Positions 1-7,815 of a DNA stretch of 25,267 nucleotides are shown piece by piece. Position 1 is the first letter of the stretch. Each line of letters starts with the position of its first letter. The stretch is from an uncultured Roseiflexaceae bacterium. Lineage in GTDB: Bacteria; Chloroflexota; Chloroflexia; Chloroflexales; Roseiflexaceae. Made by a program: the position numbers and the translations under genes. The stretch lies in NCBI GenBank assembly GCA_937988885.1, contig CALKHR010000192.1:1-25267 (forward strand), written 5' to 3'. The notes beneath the pieces are model-generated. The model worked only from the letters and a program-made list of their open reading frames with translations. It was not told the DNA's origin and ran no database searches.

Positions 1-38
1 ACAATAGAAGCGACTAATAATGCGTGATGTTTTTTCAT
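1..38 (-). CDS. Start of an exported protein (partial, leaves window)
   Basis: On the minus strand an ATG at 38-36 opens a frame that stays open to the window edge and reads MKKHHALLVASIV. This is a positively charged N-terminus running into a hydrophobic stretch, as at the start of a signal peptide. A GAGG Shine-Dalgarno sequence lies 8 bases upstream. Only 12 complete codons are visible, so the product is unknown; secretion or a membrane anchor is inferred from the N-terminus alone. Confidence 0.5.
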   Translation of the reverse strand, partial: MKKHHALLVASI

Positions 39-212
39 TGTACTACCTCGTTGTGATGTAACAAAAAGTTAGTGATAAAATATTCGATTGTAGGACTTTC
101 AAGGATGAGCATATAATAGTGTCTTTCACATAAAATATGTATGTTGCTTGAGAAAGGAATAGAGCTTGGTGGTGACATGTTTTAACCTCTTAGATTGTTT
201 GGAAATTGACAA

Positions 213-254
213 TAAAAAAGTATAGATGTGCTATGCGTAGCAATTCATCTATAC
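213..254 (-). terminator. Intrinsic terminator, minus strand
   Basis: Arms GTATAGATG (220-228) and CATCTATAC (246-254) enclose a second stem TGCTA/TAGCA with loop TGCG, with only ATT bulged. Read on the minus strand the stem is followed directly by six T residues (214-219). Nothing coding is seen on the minus strand between here and 869, so the transcript it would end is unidentified. Confidence 0.6.
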
Positions 255-819
255 CAAACAAAACGTAAATGAGTTTGCTTTCGCAGGGTGAATTGTTTTA
301 ATAGTATAATTGCGGATTTGACATTGCTTAATGTTATTGAATAAGGTGACAATAGGAATCTTCAAAATAAATGGTTAGCCTATTTATGTGTTTGCATAAA
401 TAGATGTTTATTGAAATAATTCATGGGAGTAAGTTTTCTCTGATAAGATAACTTGCTATTGTGGGTGGATTGGGGTCATAGAGTATGTTCCAAGCATAGA
501 TCGGCGATACGAGAAGAATAGACACTTTTAGAGAGTATAAGCTGTGAACATATTCATATCATCTGTAAGATGGCATATATTTTCTACATTACGCTGAAGG
601 TGCATTACCTCGCATAGTGAAGAAAGTCCTGTATTGAGCTATACCATTGACAAGCGTGACAGAGATAGGGGAGATTAGTTTCGACAAGGTAGGTAATGCA
701 GATATGTAAGTTGGGATACCTTGTAGTTAGAGGCAGAACCTACTTTCCATCATCGTTATTCAACTCGATACATTGCGACCTCTCAATCTAAGCAGCGTAT
801 ATGCTGAAAAGGAATCGCG

Positions 820-825
820 TATAAT
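820..825 (+). promoter_or_regulatory. -10 element of the APH-family gene
   Basis: A perfect TATAAT lies 45 bases before the ATG at 870, followed by GGAG seven bases before that start. No good -35 is seen at the right distance. Confidence 0.4.
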
Positions 826-869
826 TGCATCGTAATAACGTGTAAAGCGGGCCTATCATTGGAGCGACC

Positions 870-1853
870 ATGCATAGTATCTCGAAAACGGTGGTCACCC
901 TCGCTACAGCCCAGCAACTCATTGCCGACCTATTCGGTGATCATGTTCAACTCCAGCGGTTTCACGAATTAACCGACGGTTGGTTTAATGCCGCCTATAC
1001 GCTCGAATTGAGCGATGGTCGCCGCTTCGTATTGAAGGTCGCGCCGCCAGCCGAGGTGGAGGTGCTGCGCTACGAGCGCGATATGATGGCCGCCGAAGTG
1101 GCGGTGATGCGCTTGGTGCAGCAACAGACGAGCGTGCCCCTCCCCGAGATCATCCACTACGATACGAGTCGCACGCTGATGCCCTCGCCGTTCTTCCTGA
1201 TGACGTGGGTTCCCGGCACGTCGCTGAAACAGTTGCGCCCTACGCTCACTCCCGAGGAGCAGGCAGCGATCGACGGCACGGTCGGTGGTTATCTCCGCCA
1301 GATTAACGCGATTCGTGGGGATTCGTTCGGCTATGTGACACCGAGCGCCGCGCGCTTCTCGCGCTGGCCGCAGGCGTTCGCGTACATGTTCGAGTGTGTG
1401 CTGCAGGATGGTGAGGCGAAGTCGATCGTTCTGCCGCGCCCCTACGCTGCATTTCGTGACCTGTTGCAGAGCCTCCTGCCCGCGCTCGACGAGGTACGAA
1501 CGCCACAATTGGTGCATTGGGACCTGTGGGATGCCAATATCTTTATCGATCCGGCGACCAAGCGTGTCACTGGCCTGATCGATTTCGAGCGGGCGGTCTG
1601 GGGCGATCCGTTGATGGAGGCGCAATTTATGCTCGATCAGTCGCCCGCCTTTTTCGAGCAGTACGGTCCCTCGCCGCTCGATGGCCCGCACGCACGGCTG
1701 CGGCGCTTGCTCTACAACATCTATCTCTTTTTGATTATGAAGATCGAGTGTACCTATCGCCAATACGACGATCAGGAGCTTGAGGAACTCGCCTACGCTC
1801 AGCTCACTCGGCAGGTGGAGAGCCTTGAGGCTGCGCTGCAGGGCGCGTCATAA
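870..1853 (+). CDS. Aminoglycoside/choline-kinase-fold phosphotransferase (APH family)
   Basis: 327 residues with the layout of the APH phosphotransferase family, which moves the gamma-phosphate of ATP or GTP to a small hydroxylated substrate. The N-lobe has a candidate ATP-binding Lys56 in FVLKVA. The hinge region follows (FFLMTWVPGTSL, about 108-119). The catalytic loop is HWDLWDAN, with Asp218 as the likely base and Asn223 for magnesium, and the IDFERAVWGDP motif carries metal-binding Asp238. Length is normal for the family. The start is supported by GGAG seven bases upstream and a TATAAT at 820. The substrate cannot be read from sequence: such proteins range from antibiotic kinases to homoserine, choline or fructosamine kinases, and nothing nearby shows a resistance role. 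The gene stands alone, flanked by gene-free DNA on both sides. Confidence 0.85.
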   Translation: MHSISKTVVTLATAQQLIADLFGDHVQLQRFHELTDGWFNAAYTLELSDGRRFVLKVAPPAEVEVLRYERDMMAAEVAVMRLVQQQTSVPLPEIIHYDTSRTLMPSPFFLMTWVPGTSLKQLRPTLTPEEQAAIDGTVGGYLRQINAIRGDSFGYVTPSAARFSRWPQAFAYMFECVLQDGEAKSIVLPRPYAAFRDLLQSLLPALDEVRTPQLVHWDLWDANIFIDPATKRVTGLIDFERAVWGDPLMEAQFMLDQSPAFFEQYGPSPLDGPHARLRRLLYNIYLFLIMKIECTYRQYDDQELEELAYAQLTRQVESLEAALQGAS

Positions 1854-1861
1854 GCAGAAAA

Positions 1862-1882
1862 CGGTTGCCATTCCGGCAACCG
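1862..1882. terminator. Hairpin after the APH-family gene
   Basis: Perfect 8-bp stem CGGTTGCC/GGCAACCG with a 5-base loop, nine bases after the stop codon. On the plus strand it has no T-tract. On the minus strand it is followed by TTTTCTGCTT. It may therefore stop readthrough from either side, but it is not a canonical plus-strand terminator. Confidence 0.45.
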
Positions 1883-1933
1883 ATCAAGAGGGAGTTGGGC
1901 GGCTATCGCAGAGCATCAACCGGTTGAAGATGT

Positions 1934-1960
1934 CACAGTGAATGCCGCTTGTTCACTGTG
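1934..1960. repeat. 9-bp inverted repeat
   Basis: Arms CACAGTGAA and TTCACTGTG are perfect and separated by 9 bases, with no T-tract on either side. The geometry suits a dimeric repressor site or a cruciform better than a terminator. It lies in the 419-base gap 1854-2272, which has no gene and holds three further inverted repeats. Confidence 0.5.
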
Positions 1961-2049
1961 TATACTGCTTACCCTATAGTACGTAAGCGTTTAGCGAATA
2001 GTTCCCCAAGAATATAAAGATTCGCTAAAAATTCTATGAGAGGAATCTG

Positions 2050-2094
2050 AAACGCGTGAGATCAGATCCGCTTGATCTGTTTTGGCATGCGTTT
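2050..2094. repeat. Nested inverted repeat
   Basis: Outer arms AAACGCGTG (2050-2058) and CATGCGTTT (2086-2094) pair with one mismatch. Inner arms GATCA/TGATC sit between them at 2060-2064 and 2073-2077. The function is unknown. Confidence 0.35.
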
Positions 2095-2179
2095 TGTCCT
2101 GCGATAGTCGAGGTATACTCAATCAGTTGGACAGCGATCCTATCAAACCTGTTTTCACCTACGACTACAAGTATTTGTT

Positions 2180-2210
2180 TTGACTAAAGAATATTTCTGT
2201 TCTTTATAAT
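2180..2210 (+). promoter_or_regulatory. Candidate promoter reading into a hairpin
   Basis: TTGACT (2180-2185) and a perfect TATAAT (2205-2210) are separated by 19 bases, slightly long. A transcript would start near 2217, inside the hairpin at 2209-2242, and run antisense to the RraA-like gene. The surroundings are AT-rich, so a chance match is possible. Confidence 0.35.
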
Positions 2211-2242
2211 GAGAAGGCACTGCATCAACAGCGCCTTCTCAT
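2209..2242 (-). terminator. Terminator of the RraA-like gene
   Basis: Perfect 10-bp arms ATGAGAAGGC and GCCTTCTCAT with a 14-base loop lie 31 bases beyond the stop of the minus-strand gene ending at 2273. The minus-strand tail after the stem is AT-rich but is not a clean T run. Confidence 0.5.
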
Positions 2243-2272
2243 CATTTTCCCGCGAATTATTGCTAAGGGAGC

Positions 2273-3004
2273 CTATTTTTCTTCTTTGCTATAGCTATGA
2301 CCGCTTAAAATGGCACGGATCTCGGCGGCTGTGCGGGCCTTCTGCAGGGCGCTCTGGCGGGCGATCTCCTCTTTCTGAAGCTCGCGGCACAGCTTGACCA
2401 CTTCTTCGAGCTTGTTGGCCGGGAACTTCACCGCGCCGTTCTCGTCCATATGAATGATCTCGCCGGGCGTGACATCCATACCACCCACGCTCACCGGCAC
2501 ATTGACCGCGTGAACTGCCATTGCCCCGTGCCCTGCCGTGACACCCGTCAGCATATACTGGAACTTCATCGGGCGGATCTCGTCGAGGTCGCGCGAGGGG
2601 CCATTCGAGATCAGGCCCACGCAGCCCATTGCCTTCATGGCCGAGACCATATTGCCGCCCGCCAGGCCAACCTTGCCCGCGATCTCCGGCGGGAATTTCT
2701 GCTGCAACACCAGCACGGTCGGCTTGGGCGATGCTTCCAGCGCCTCGACCACATCGATAAACGACAAACGGTTGAAGTTGGGATCCGGCAGACCATACAC
2801 ACAGGTTACGGCATAGCCAACCAAGCGACCCAGTTCTGGGTACATACAGCGAATGGTCTGGTCGGTGTACCAGTTCTCGGTCCAGGGGTTGTAGAGGCCC
2901 AGGCAGAGCTTGCTGTCGGGATACGTGGCGACGACATTGGTGACCGATGGTGTGTCGAAGTTCTTGAGTTCTTCCAGCAGTTCGGCTGTGGATTGGGATG
3001 ACAT
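2273..3004 (-). CDS. RraA-like / HMG-aldolase-type protein
   Basis: 243 residues resembling the RraA / dimethylmenaquinone methyltransferase-like superfamily. Its members include 4-hydroxy-4-methyl-2-oxoglutarate aldolases (divalent-metal pyruvate-releasing enzymes) and the RNase E regulator RraA. The family glycine-rich loop is visible (GLAGGNMVSAMKAMGCVG), as are the NGPSRDLDEI segment with the Arg-Asp pair typical of catalytic members, and a late PVSVGGMDVTPGEII segment where RraA proteins carry V.PGD. The frame extends upstream to 3142, but that extra part is low-complexity. The ATG at 3004 has GAGGAG eight bases upstream, so I chose it. A TGCTATGAT extended -10 lies at 3138-3146. The length exceeds E. 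coli RraA (~160 residues), which favours a metabolic aldolase or lyase over RNase control; this is an inference. Confidence 0.75.
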   Translation of the reverse strand: MSSQSTAELLEELKNFDTPSVTNVVATYPDSKLCLGLYNPWTENWYTDQTIRCMYPELGRLVGYAVTCVYGLPDPNFNRLSFIDVVEALEASPKPTVLVLQQKFPPEIAGKVGLAGGNMVSAMKAMGCVGLISNGPSRDLDEIRPMKFQYMLTGVTAGHGAMAVHAVNVPVSVGGMDVTPGEIIHMDENGAVKFPANKLEEVVKLCRELQKEEIARQSALQKARTAAEIRAILSGHSYSKEEK

Positions 3005-3137
3005 GAATCGGCTCCTCGCAACATGCAAACTGAGGTCGGAAGGTGCTGGTGGTGAGCGCCATGCGGCAGGGAGGGGTGAGGATCCGCCTCCCGCGTTGGA
3101 GGCTACGGCATAGCGAGCAAACACTGCCCTTAGGCGT

Positions 3138-3146
3138 ATCATAGCA
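3138..3146 (-). promoter_or_regulatory. Extended -10 of the RraA-like gene
   Basis: On the minus strand the sequence is TGCTATGAT, in the 174-base gap between the radical SAM stop (3179) and the RraA-like start (3004). It implies separate transcription. No clear -35 is seen. Confidence 0.4.
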
Positions 3147-3178
3147 TATTCTTGCGGCGTGCCTGTCGAGTTGTGCGC

Positions 3179-5167
3179 CTACACGGCCAGCCAAACGATG
3201 CGGCCCGTCTCGCGTTGCCACTCGGCGCAGGCCTCCAGCGTCTCACTGCGGTACTGTTCGCTGCATTCCGGCGCGAAGCGCAGGGCGATCCCCGCGCCCT
3301 CGGCGGCGTACCACGCGCCAAACGGCACCACATCGCCCTCGCAAAGCTCGAAGCGCCAGATGAGCTGCGCCACATCGGCATAGGCGTCTGGCTCGGCGGT
3401 GGATGTCCAGGGCAGCACCACGAAGATGCGGAGTGTGGCGGGCACAAACTCTGGTTCGGGTGTTTCGGCTTGGTAGACGGCCACGCGGTCGAGGTAGCCG
3501 GGCTGGAACGGCAACGCGCTGCGCCAAGCCCGCAGTTCGGCGGGGGAAGGCTCGTGCGTGGCGGCGTCGAGGTAGATATCGAAGACGGTGCTGGGATTGG
3601 CGGCGATCGCCTCGGCGAGCCAAGCGCTGTGTATCTGCACCTCATCGCTGCGCAGCACCACATCGACATGCGCCGCTAGTTGGCGCTGCACTTCGGCGCT
3701 GGGCGTTGGGTTGCCGTGCAGCCACAGTTGGGCGATGCTGCCATGTGCGGCGTTGGACTGCGGCGTGAGCGCCTGCGGTCGCGGCTCGGGCATGCCCTCG
3801 ATGGCGTCGGGGTCGAGGCCAGCGCCCCGTTTGAGCTCGCGGCGGAGTCGGCGCAGTTCGGCGTAACTGAGGCGGTCGGTGCCTAGCACGTAGTACGGCG
3901 GGCGCTCCTGAAAGCGCAGCCCGTACTGCTCGGCTTGCTGGCGTACGGCGGTGCCCGGCAGCACCTGCAATGTAAAGACATCGTAGCTACCGAGTTGCTC
4001 GCGCTGCAGGAAATCGAGCGTCTCCTGAACGCCATCCGCATCGTCGGCGGGCAGGCCCAGGATCACATCGAGGTACACTTCGATCTGGTGTTGGTAGAGC
4101 CGACGTGTGCCAGCTGCCCACTTCGACAGATCGGTGCGCCGTAGGCTGGCCTTCAGCGCGGTGGGATTGGCGGTCTGTAGACCCACCTCTACGTAGCGCA
4201 CATTGGCGCGGTCGAGCGCCTCGACCACCGCATCGGTCAGGTGTTCGCCCCGCAGTTCCGCGTAAAACGTCATCGCGTGGTCGTGGTTGAGGTCAGCCAG
4301 CGCCTGCATCAGCGGCCAGAATAGCGGCACCAAGTTCAGGTTCGCTTCCACAAAGTGCACACGGCGGATGCCCTGCTCGCGGCCCCAGCGGATCTCGGCC
4401 AGCACGCGCTCCAGGTCGAAGTAGCGGTTGCCCAACTTGCTGCCCATATTGCGGCCATACAGGCAGAAACTGCACGAATACGGGCACCAGCGCGACACCT
4501 CGACCATCAGCATGCCATCGCTCGGCACCTCCAGGTAGCCCGAAAGATACGGCGAGGGCAGCACCATCAGGTTGGGTAGCGCCACGCGCTCCGGCGTGAA
4601 CTGCAGCGCGCCATCGTAACGATATGCCAGGCCAGCGATATGCGCCAACGGGCCGCGCGGCGCTGTCGCATCCAGCAGCGGAATGCTGTGGGGCGCGGCC
4701 TGTTCGGCGGGTTCGTCAGCATCCACACCCGCCCAAAACCGCAGCAACTCGGCGAACGTCTGCTCGCCCTCGCCCAGCACCGCCACATCGACAGCGGGAT
4801 GCATCAGCACCCACTCGTTGTCGCGCTGCACCTCGGGGCCACCCACCACCACCCGCAGGTGTGGCAGGCGCTGCTTGATCCGCTCGGCGATCTGCAGGCT
4901 GCGTTCGCTATTCCAAGTGTAGAGCGAGATGCCCAGGATGTCGGGCTGCCGCGCCACCACCGCATCGACGATCTGCGCATCGCCAGCGTGATCGGCCAGG
5001 CGACGGGGCAGCAGATCGATGGCGACATGCGCGGTGATGCCCTGTGCTTCGGCGTAGCTCTTGAGATAGCCCGCCGCCAACGGCGTGTTGAGGCTGGGAT
5101 TGTTGGGAACAGGCAACTGCATCAGCAGCGCCGTCAACTGCGTGGTCATGCCAACTGCGCGCTCCAC
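3179..5167 (-). CDS. B12-binding-domain radical SAM protein with extra C-terminal region
   Basis: 662 residues. Residues about 10-150 form a cobalamin-binding-type Rossmann domain, including PDILGISLYTWN and RVVVGGPEV. The radical SAM core follows, with the 4Fe-4S motif CPYSCSFC giving Cys228, Cys232 and Cys235, and continues with VHFVEANLN, YVEVGLQTAN and VILGLPADD to about 430. Members of this class use S-adenosylmethionine and often methylcobalamin for methylations, ring rearrangements or methylthiolations. Roughly 190 residues at the C-terminus (470-662) match nothing I recognise. The start is GTG at 5167: AGGAGG lies 8 bases upstream, whereas the ATG seven codons in (5149) has no good site. 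The upstream -10 is TGCTACACT. The substrate is unknown, and neighbours do not form an obvious pathway. Confidence 0.8.
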   Translation of the reverse strand: MERAVGMTTQLTALLMQLPVPNNPSLNTPLAAGYLKSYAEAQGITAHVAIDLLPRRLADHAGDAQIVDAVVARQPDILGISLYTWNSERSLQIAERIKQRLPHLRVVVGGPEVQRDNEWVLMHPAVDVAVLGEGEQTFAELLRFWAGVDADEPAEQAAPHSIPLLDATAPRGPLAHIAGLAYRYDGALQFTPERVALPNLMVLPSPYLSGYLEVPSDGMLMVEVSRWCPYSCSFCLYGRNMGSKLGNRYFDLERVLAEIRWGREQGIRRVHFVEANLNLVPLFWPLMQALADLNHDHAMTFYAELRGEHLTDAVVEALDRANVRYVEVGLQTANPTALKASLRRTDLSKWAAGTRRLYQHQIEVYLDVILGLPADDADGVQETLDFLQREQLGSYDVFTLQVLPGTAVRQQAEQYGLRFQERPPYYVLGTDRLSYAELRRLRRELKRGAGLDPDAIEGMPEPRPQALTPQSNAAHGSIAQLWLHGNPTPSAEVQRQLAAHVDVVLRSDEVQIHSAWLAEAIAANPSTVFDIYLDAATHEPSPAELRAWRSALPFQPGYLDRVAVYQAETPEPEFVPATLRIFVVLPWTSTAEPDAYADVAQLIWRFELCEGDVVPFGAWYAAEGAGIALRFAPECSEQYRSETLEACAEWQRETGRIVWLAV

Positions 5168-5206
5168 ACGCGCATCCTCCTACGAAACCGATAGACCGTG
5201 ACGGAT

Positions 5207-5215
5207 AGTGTAGCA
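5207..5215 (-). promoter_or_regulatory. Extended -10 of the radical SAM gene
   Basis: TGCTACACT on the minus strand, 39 bases before the GTG start at 5167. No convincing -35 is seen. Confidence 0.4.
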
Positions 5216-5251
5216 CAACGGCGACGCTCCCCGCCACGGCAATAAACAGCG

Positions 5252-6676
5252 CTAAGCGTAACCGAACTCGCGCTCGGCGACCGTCAGCATATCATCGAGC
5301 ACCGCCACGATCCGCTCGATCTCCTCGCGAGTCACCACCAACGGCGGCGCGATATGCAGCAACTCCCACACGCGAGTCAGGAAGCGGCGCTCCATCGCCA
5401 AATCGTGCAGGCGCTTGATGTAGTCTGAATCGCGCGCCCACTTCTCGCGGGTGCCCTTATCCTTCACGATCTCAAGGCAGAACAGCAGACCGATGCCGCG
5501 CACATCGCCGACGGTGGGGTGCTTATCCTTCAGCGATTCCAAGCCCGCCCGCAGGTGCACACCCATCTCGGCGGCGCGCTCGGGCAAGCGCTCGCGAGCC
5601 ATAATCTCGATATTCTTCAGCGCAGCCGCAGCGGCCACCGCCTGCCCGCCGAAGGTGAGCAGATGGCTGATCGTATTCTTCTCGGAGGTGAACACCTCGA
5701 ACACCGAGGGGCGTACGATCGTCGCTGCGATCGGCGCATAGCCGCTCGACAAACCCTTCGCCATCGTCATAATGTCCGGTACAAAGCCGAAGTGCTCGGT
5801 GGCGAACCAAGCGCCCGTGCGGCCAAAGCCCGTGATCACCTCATCGGCGATCAGCAGCACACCGTGGCGGTCGCAGATCTCGCGCAACAACTGCCAGTAA
5901 CGGGGCGACGGCACATGCACGCCATTGGCCGACGAGATCGGCTCACCGATCACCGCCGCGACCGTCTCGGGGCCTTGGAACAGAATCTCCTGCTCGACCC
6001 ACTTGGCGCACATAATGTCGCCCTCCTCGCCCTCCAGACCGAAGTCGTTGCGGTAGCGGTTGGGCGACGGCACGTGGTAGACACCATCCATCATCGGGCC
6101 GAAGAAACGCTCCTGCTGTGTGCGGTTGCCCGTCGTGAGGCTCATCGCGCCGAACGTCATACCGTGGTACGAGCCGCGCCGAGCGATCACCTTGTAGCGC
6201 TTGGGGAAGCCACGCAGCGCCTGCACCTGCTTCGCGATCTTCAGCGCAGTCTCAACCGCCTCCGAACCGCCCGAGGAGAAGAAAACGCGGCTCAGATCGC
6301 CGGGCGTGATCGAGGCCAGCGTCTCAGCAAGTTTCACCGCCGGCACAGATGTGTACGCTGCCGACGAGACATAGGCCAGTTTGCGGGCCTGCTCGGCCAT
6401 CGCCTCCGCGATCTCGGCGCGACCATGGCCAGCATTCACCACCCACAACCCCGACAAAGCGTCGATCCACGCCTTGCCATCGGTGTCGTAGAGCGTGCTG
6501 CCCTCGCCCCGCTCGAACACGTGCAAACCTTGGCGTTGAGCTAACTCAACATAATTGACCGTGTGAATCCAAACGTGTTCCAGCGCCTTCTGATAAATCG
6601 GGTCATCGTAGGCAGCGGCGTGCATCTGAAGCGCCTCGTTTTGCAAGGGATCGCCAGGTGTTTGTTGGGCTGACAT
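5252..6676 (-). CDS. Class III (omega) aminotransferase, PLP-dependent
   Basis: 474 residues from the chosen start. These enzymes use pyridoxal phosphate to move an amino group between an omega-amino compound or amine and pyruvate or a 2-oxo acid. Numbered from the longer ATG at 6685, the visible landmarks are the phosphate-binding loop SSGGSEAVETALK (137-149), the PLP-stacking region SYHGMTFGA, LLIADEVITGFGRTG with Asp281 for the pyridine nitrogen, and MAKGLSSGY with Lys310 for the Schiff base. The family signature is complete and the length is typical. The ATG at 6685 has AAGG directly against it. The ATG at 6676 has AAGGA eight bases upstream and is preferred. Substrate specificity (beta-alanine, taurine, putrescine or other) cannot be read from sequence. 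Confidence 0.9.
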   Translation of the reverse strand: MSAQQTPGDPLQNEALQMHAAAYDDPIYQKALEHVWIHTVNYVELAQRQGLHVFERGEGSTLYDTDGKAWIDALSGLWVVNAGHGRAEIAEAMAEQARKLAYVSSAAYTSVPAVKLAETLASITPGDLSRVFFSSGGSEAVETALKIAKQVQALRGFPKRYKVIARRGSYHGMTFGAMSLTTGNRTQQERFFGPMMDGVYHVPSPNRYRNDFGLEGEEGDIMCAKWVEQEILFQGPETVAAVIGEPISSANGVHVPSPRYWQLLREICDRHGVLLIADEVITGFGRTGAWFATEHFGFVPDIMTMAKGLSSGYAPIAATIVRPSVFEVFTSEKNTISHLLTFGGQAVAAAAALKNIEIMARERLPERAAEMGVHLRAGLESLKDKHPTVGDVRGIGLLFCLEIVKDKGTREKWARDSDYIKRLHDLAMERRFLTRVWELLHIAPPLVVTREEIERIVAVLDDMLTVAEREFGYA

Positions 6677-6711
6677 TGCACTCATCCTTATAAACTATGA
6701 TGCGTGGGGAT

Positions 6712-6717
6712 ATTGTA
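6712..6717 (-). promoter_or_regulatory. Candidate -10 of the aminotransferase gene
   Basis: TACAAT on the minus strand, about 35 bases before the preferred start. It lacks the TGn extension seen at other promoters here, and no good -35 is seen. Confidence 0.3.
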
Positions 6718-6758
6718 GCGCAGATCATACGCAGACTTATCTGGCGGAAGAACGAACT

Positions 6759-7214
6759 TCACCCTTGCTCAATCGGCAGCGAGAGAATCGGGCGCTCCCA
6801 CGTCACACGACCGCGGGGTGGCTCCGTCCCCGTGCGCACCGCGCCGACACGCAGGTAAAACACCTCGGCGGGCGGGTTCGAGATGATCTTCACCTCTTTC
6901 ACGCCGTGTTGGCGAGCCACCTCGCGCAGATGCTCGATCAGCAACGCGCCCAACCGTCGGCCCTGATACGCATCGCGCACAAACATCAGATCCAACTCTG
7001 GTGTACCGTTCGGCACGCCGATCAGCGAATAAAACCCCGCCACCTCGCCATCGACCTCGACCAAATACATCAGATCGCGCTCGACCTGCTCGGGGGTGAC
7101 CTTATATCCATGCAACATCGGCGCATACTGACCATGGTACGCGCTCGACTCATGCATAATATGCGTCAACAACACGGCATCCGCTGCCGTGGCTCGTCGA
7201 ATCTGAGGATTCAT
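6759..7214 (-). CDS. GNAT-family N-acetyltransferase
   Basis: 151 residues, normal for a single-domain GNAT enzyme, which transfers an acetyl group from acetyl-CoA to an amine. The acetyl-CoA motif A is LDLMFVRDAYQGRRLGALLI (about 85-104), with the Q-x-x-G-x-G/A-type pyrophosphate loop as QGRRLGA. Earlier strands include YLVEVDGEVAGFYSL, and the usual late strand is VKEVKIISNPPAEVFYLRVGAV. AAGGAAGG lies just upstream of the ATG at 7214, and a TTGCAG-N17-TATACT promoter sits at 7268-7296. The acceptor substrate is unknown. Confidence 0.85.
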   Translation of the reverse strand: MNPQIRRATAADAVLLTHIMHESSAYHGQYAPMLHGYKVTPEQVERDLMYLVEVDGEVAGFYSLIGVPNGTPELDLMFVRDAYQGRRLGALLIEHLREVARQHGVKEVKIISNPPAEVFYLRVGAVRTGTEPPRGRVTWERPILSLPIEQG

Positions 7215-7267
7215 TACCTTCCTTTAGATACTCCAGCAAACCTGTTGCTATCCTAGCCAAAATCGGA

Positions 7268-7296
7268 AGTATACCGTGCAGATTCGAAAACTGCAA
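7268..7296 (-). promoter_or_regulatory. Promoter of the GNAT gene
   Basis: On the minus strand, TTGCAG (7296-7291) and TATACT (7273-7268) are separated by exactly 17 bases. The predicted start is near 7261, giving a leader of about 47 bases. Confidence 0.6.
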
Positions 7297-7351
7297 TGAA
7301 CAAATTCGATAAATTTAGCAACAAAAAAGATACCCCAATCCTCGAGCAATG

Positions 7352-7360
7352 TGGTATGAT
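7352..7360 (+). promoter_or_regulatory. Extended -10 of the small gene at 7425
   Basis: TGGTATGAT about 65 bases before the ATG at 7425, divergent from the GNAT promoter. No -35 is evident. Confidence 0.4.
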
Positions 7361-7424
7361 GGCAGCATACCAACCCCGCAATGTCGCCTCGTTTCGCCGA
7401 TAACAAGTAGGTGGAAGTGACGCC

Positions 7425-7706
7425 ATGTTCGATGAAATCCGCAAGATGTTCAAAGGCGAAGGAGCAACCTGGCACCTAGTGGGCTACGATACCAACGCAA
7501 ACACATCGTACCCAATCGCCGGGCCATTTTTCAGCCAAATCGCCACCGAGCGCGCCGCCCAACAGGCATTCCGTCGTTTAGAAGAGAAACAATCCACCTC
7601 CGAAACTAGCGACGGATCGTCGGACACCATGCCAAACCAGTTGTACATCATCAAGCCCGACGGCACAATCTATCGCTACCCGCCAGAGATCGTCGAGCAG
7701 CATTAA
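7425..7706 (+). CDS. Small hypothetical protein, 93 residues
   Basis: I do not recognise a family. The protein is soluble and charged, with no membrane segment or cysteine. It has an N-terminal part (1-50, including WHLVGYDTNANTSYPIAGPF), a Ser/Thr-rich linker (about 52-66) and a C-terminal beta-type stretch QLYIIKPDGTIYRYPPEI. Both halves could be short sheet-forming modules. AGGTGG lies ten bases before the ATG, an extended -10 lies at 7352, and a good terminator follows at 7743, so it has the frame of a real single-gene unit. The overlapping minus-strand frames at 7248-7475 have no ribosome site and are rejected. Confidence 0.65.
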   Translation: MFDEIRKMFKGEGATWHLVGYDTNANTSYPIAGPFFSQIATERAAQQAFRRLEEKQSTSETSDGSSDTMPNQLYIIKPDGTIYRYPPEIVEQH

Positions 7707-7742
7707 CGCTCTCCAGATCAACCGAACGTGAAGGTGTCCACA

Positions 7743-7774
7743 AAGCCTCATCCTGGGAGTGGGTGAGGCTTTTG
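7743..7774 (+). terminator. Intrinsic terminator
   Basis: Arms AAGCCTCATCC and GGGTGAGGCTT (one G-T pair) with a 7-base loop, followed by TTTG. It lies 37 bases after the stop of the gene at 7425-7706. Confidence 0.8.
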
Positions 7775-7815
7775 CGTCTTGCCTCGCAACACAGTTCTTG
7801 TTTGTTGAGAAAAGA

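Larger units (their letters stand above)
39..869. other. AT-rich gene-free region
   Basis: About 830 bases without a convincing reading frame on either strand, visibly more AT-rich than the genes to the right. It holds the ribosome site of the leftmost gene, a strong hairpin with a minus-strand T-tract (213-254), a second hairpin (380-403, arms CTATTTATG/CATAAATAG) and the -10 of the kinase gene at 820-825. A minus-strand terminator with no minus-strand gene to its right suggests an untracked transcript. Confidence 0.6.

Noticed and set aside
2295..3221. Second minus-strand frame over the RraA-like gene and other frames at 2450-3001
   Set aside because: They lack ribosome sites and recognisable motifs; the RraA-like frame explains the DNA.
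5168..5251. Cobalamin riboswitch expected upstream of a B12-type gene
   Set aside because: The gap is only 84 bases and shows no B12-box-like sequence or extended fold.
5519..6544. Long plus-strand open frame (341 codons) opposite the aminotransferase
   Set aside because: The minus strand has every motif of a class III aminotransferase. The opposite frame is Arg/His-rich mirror translation of a GC-biased gene.
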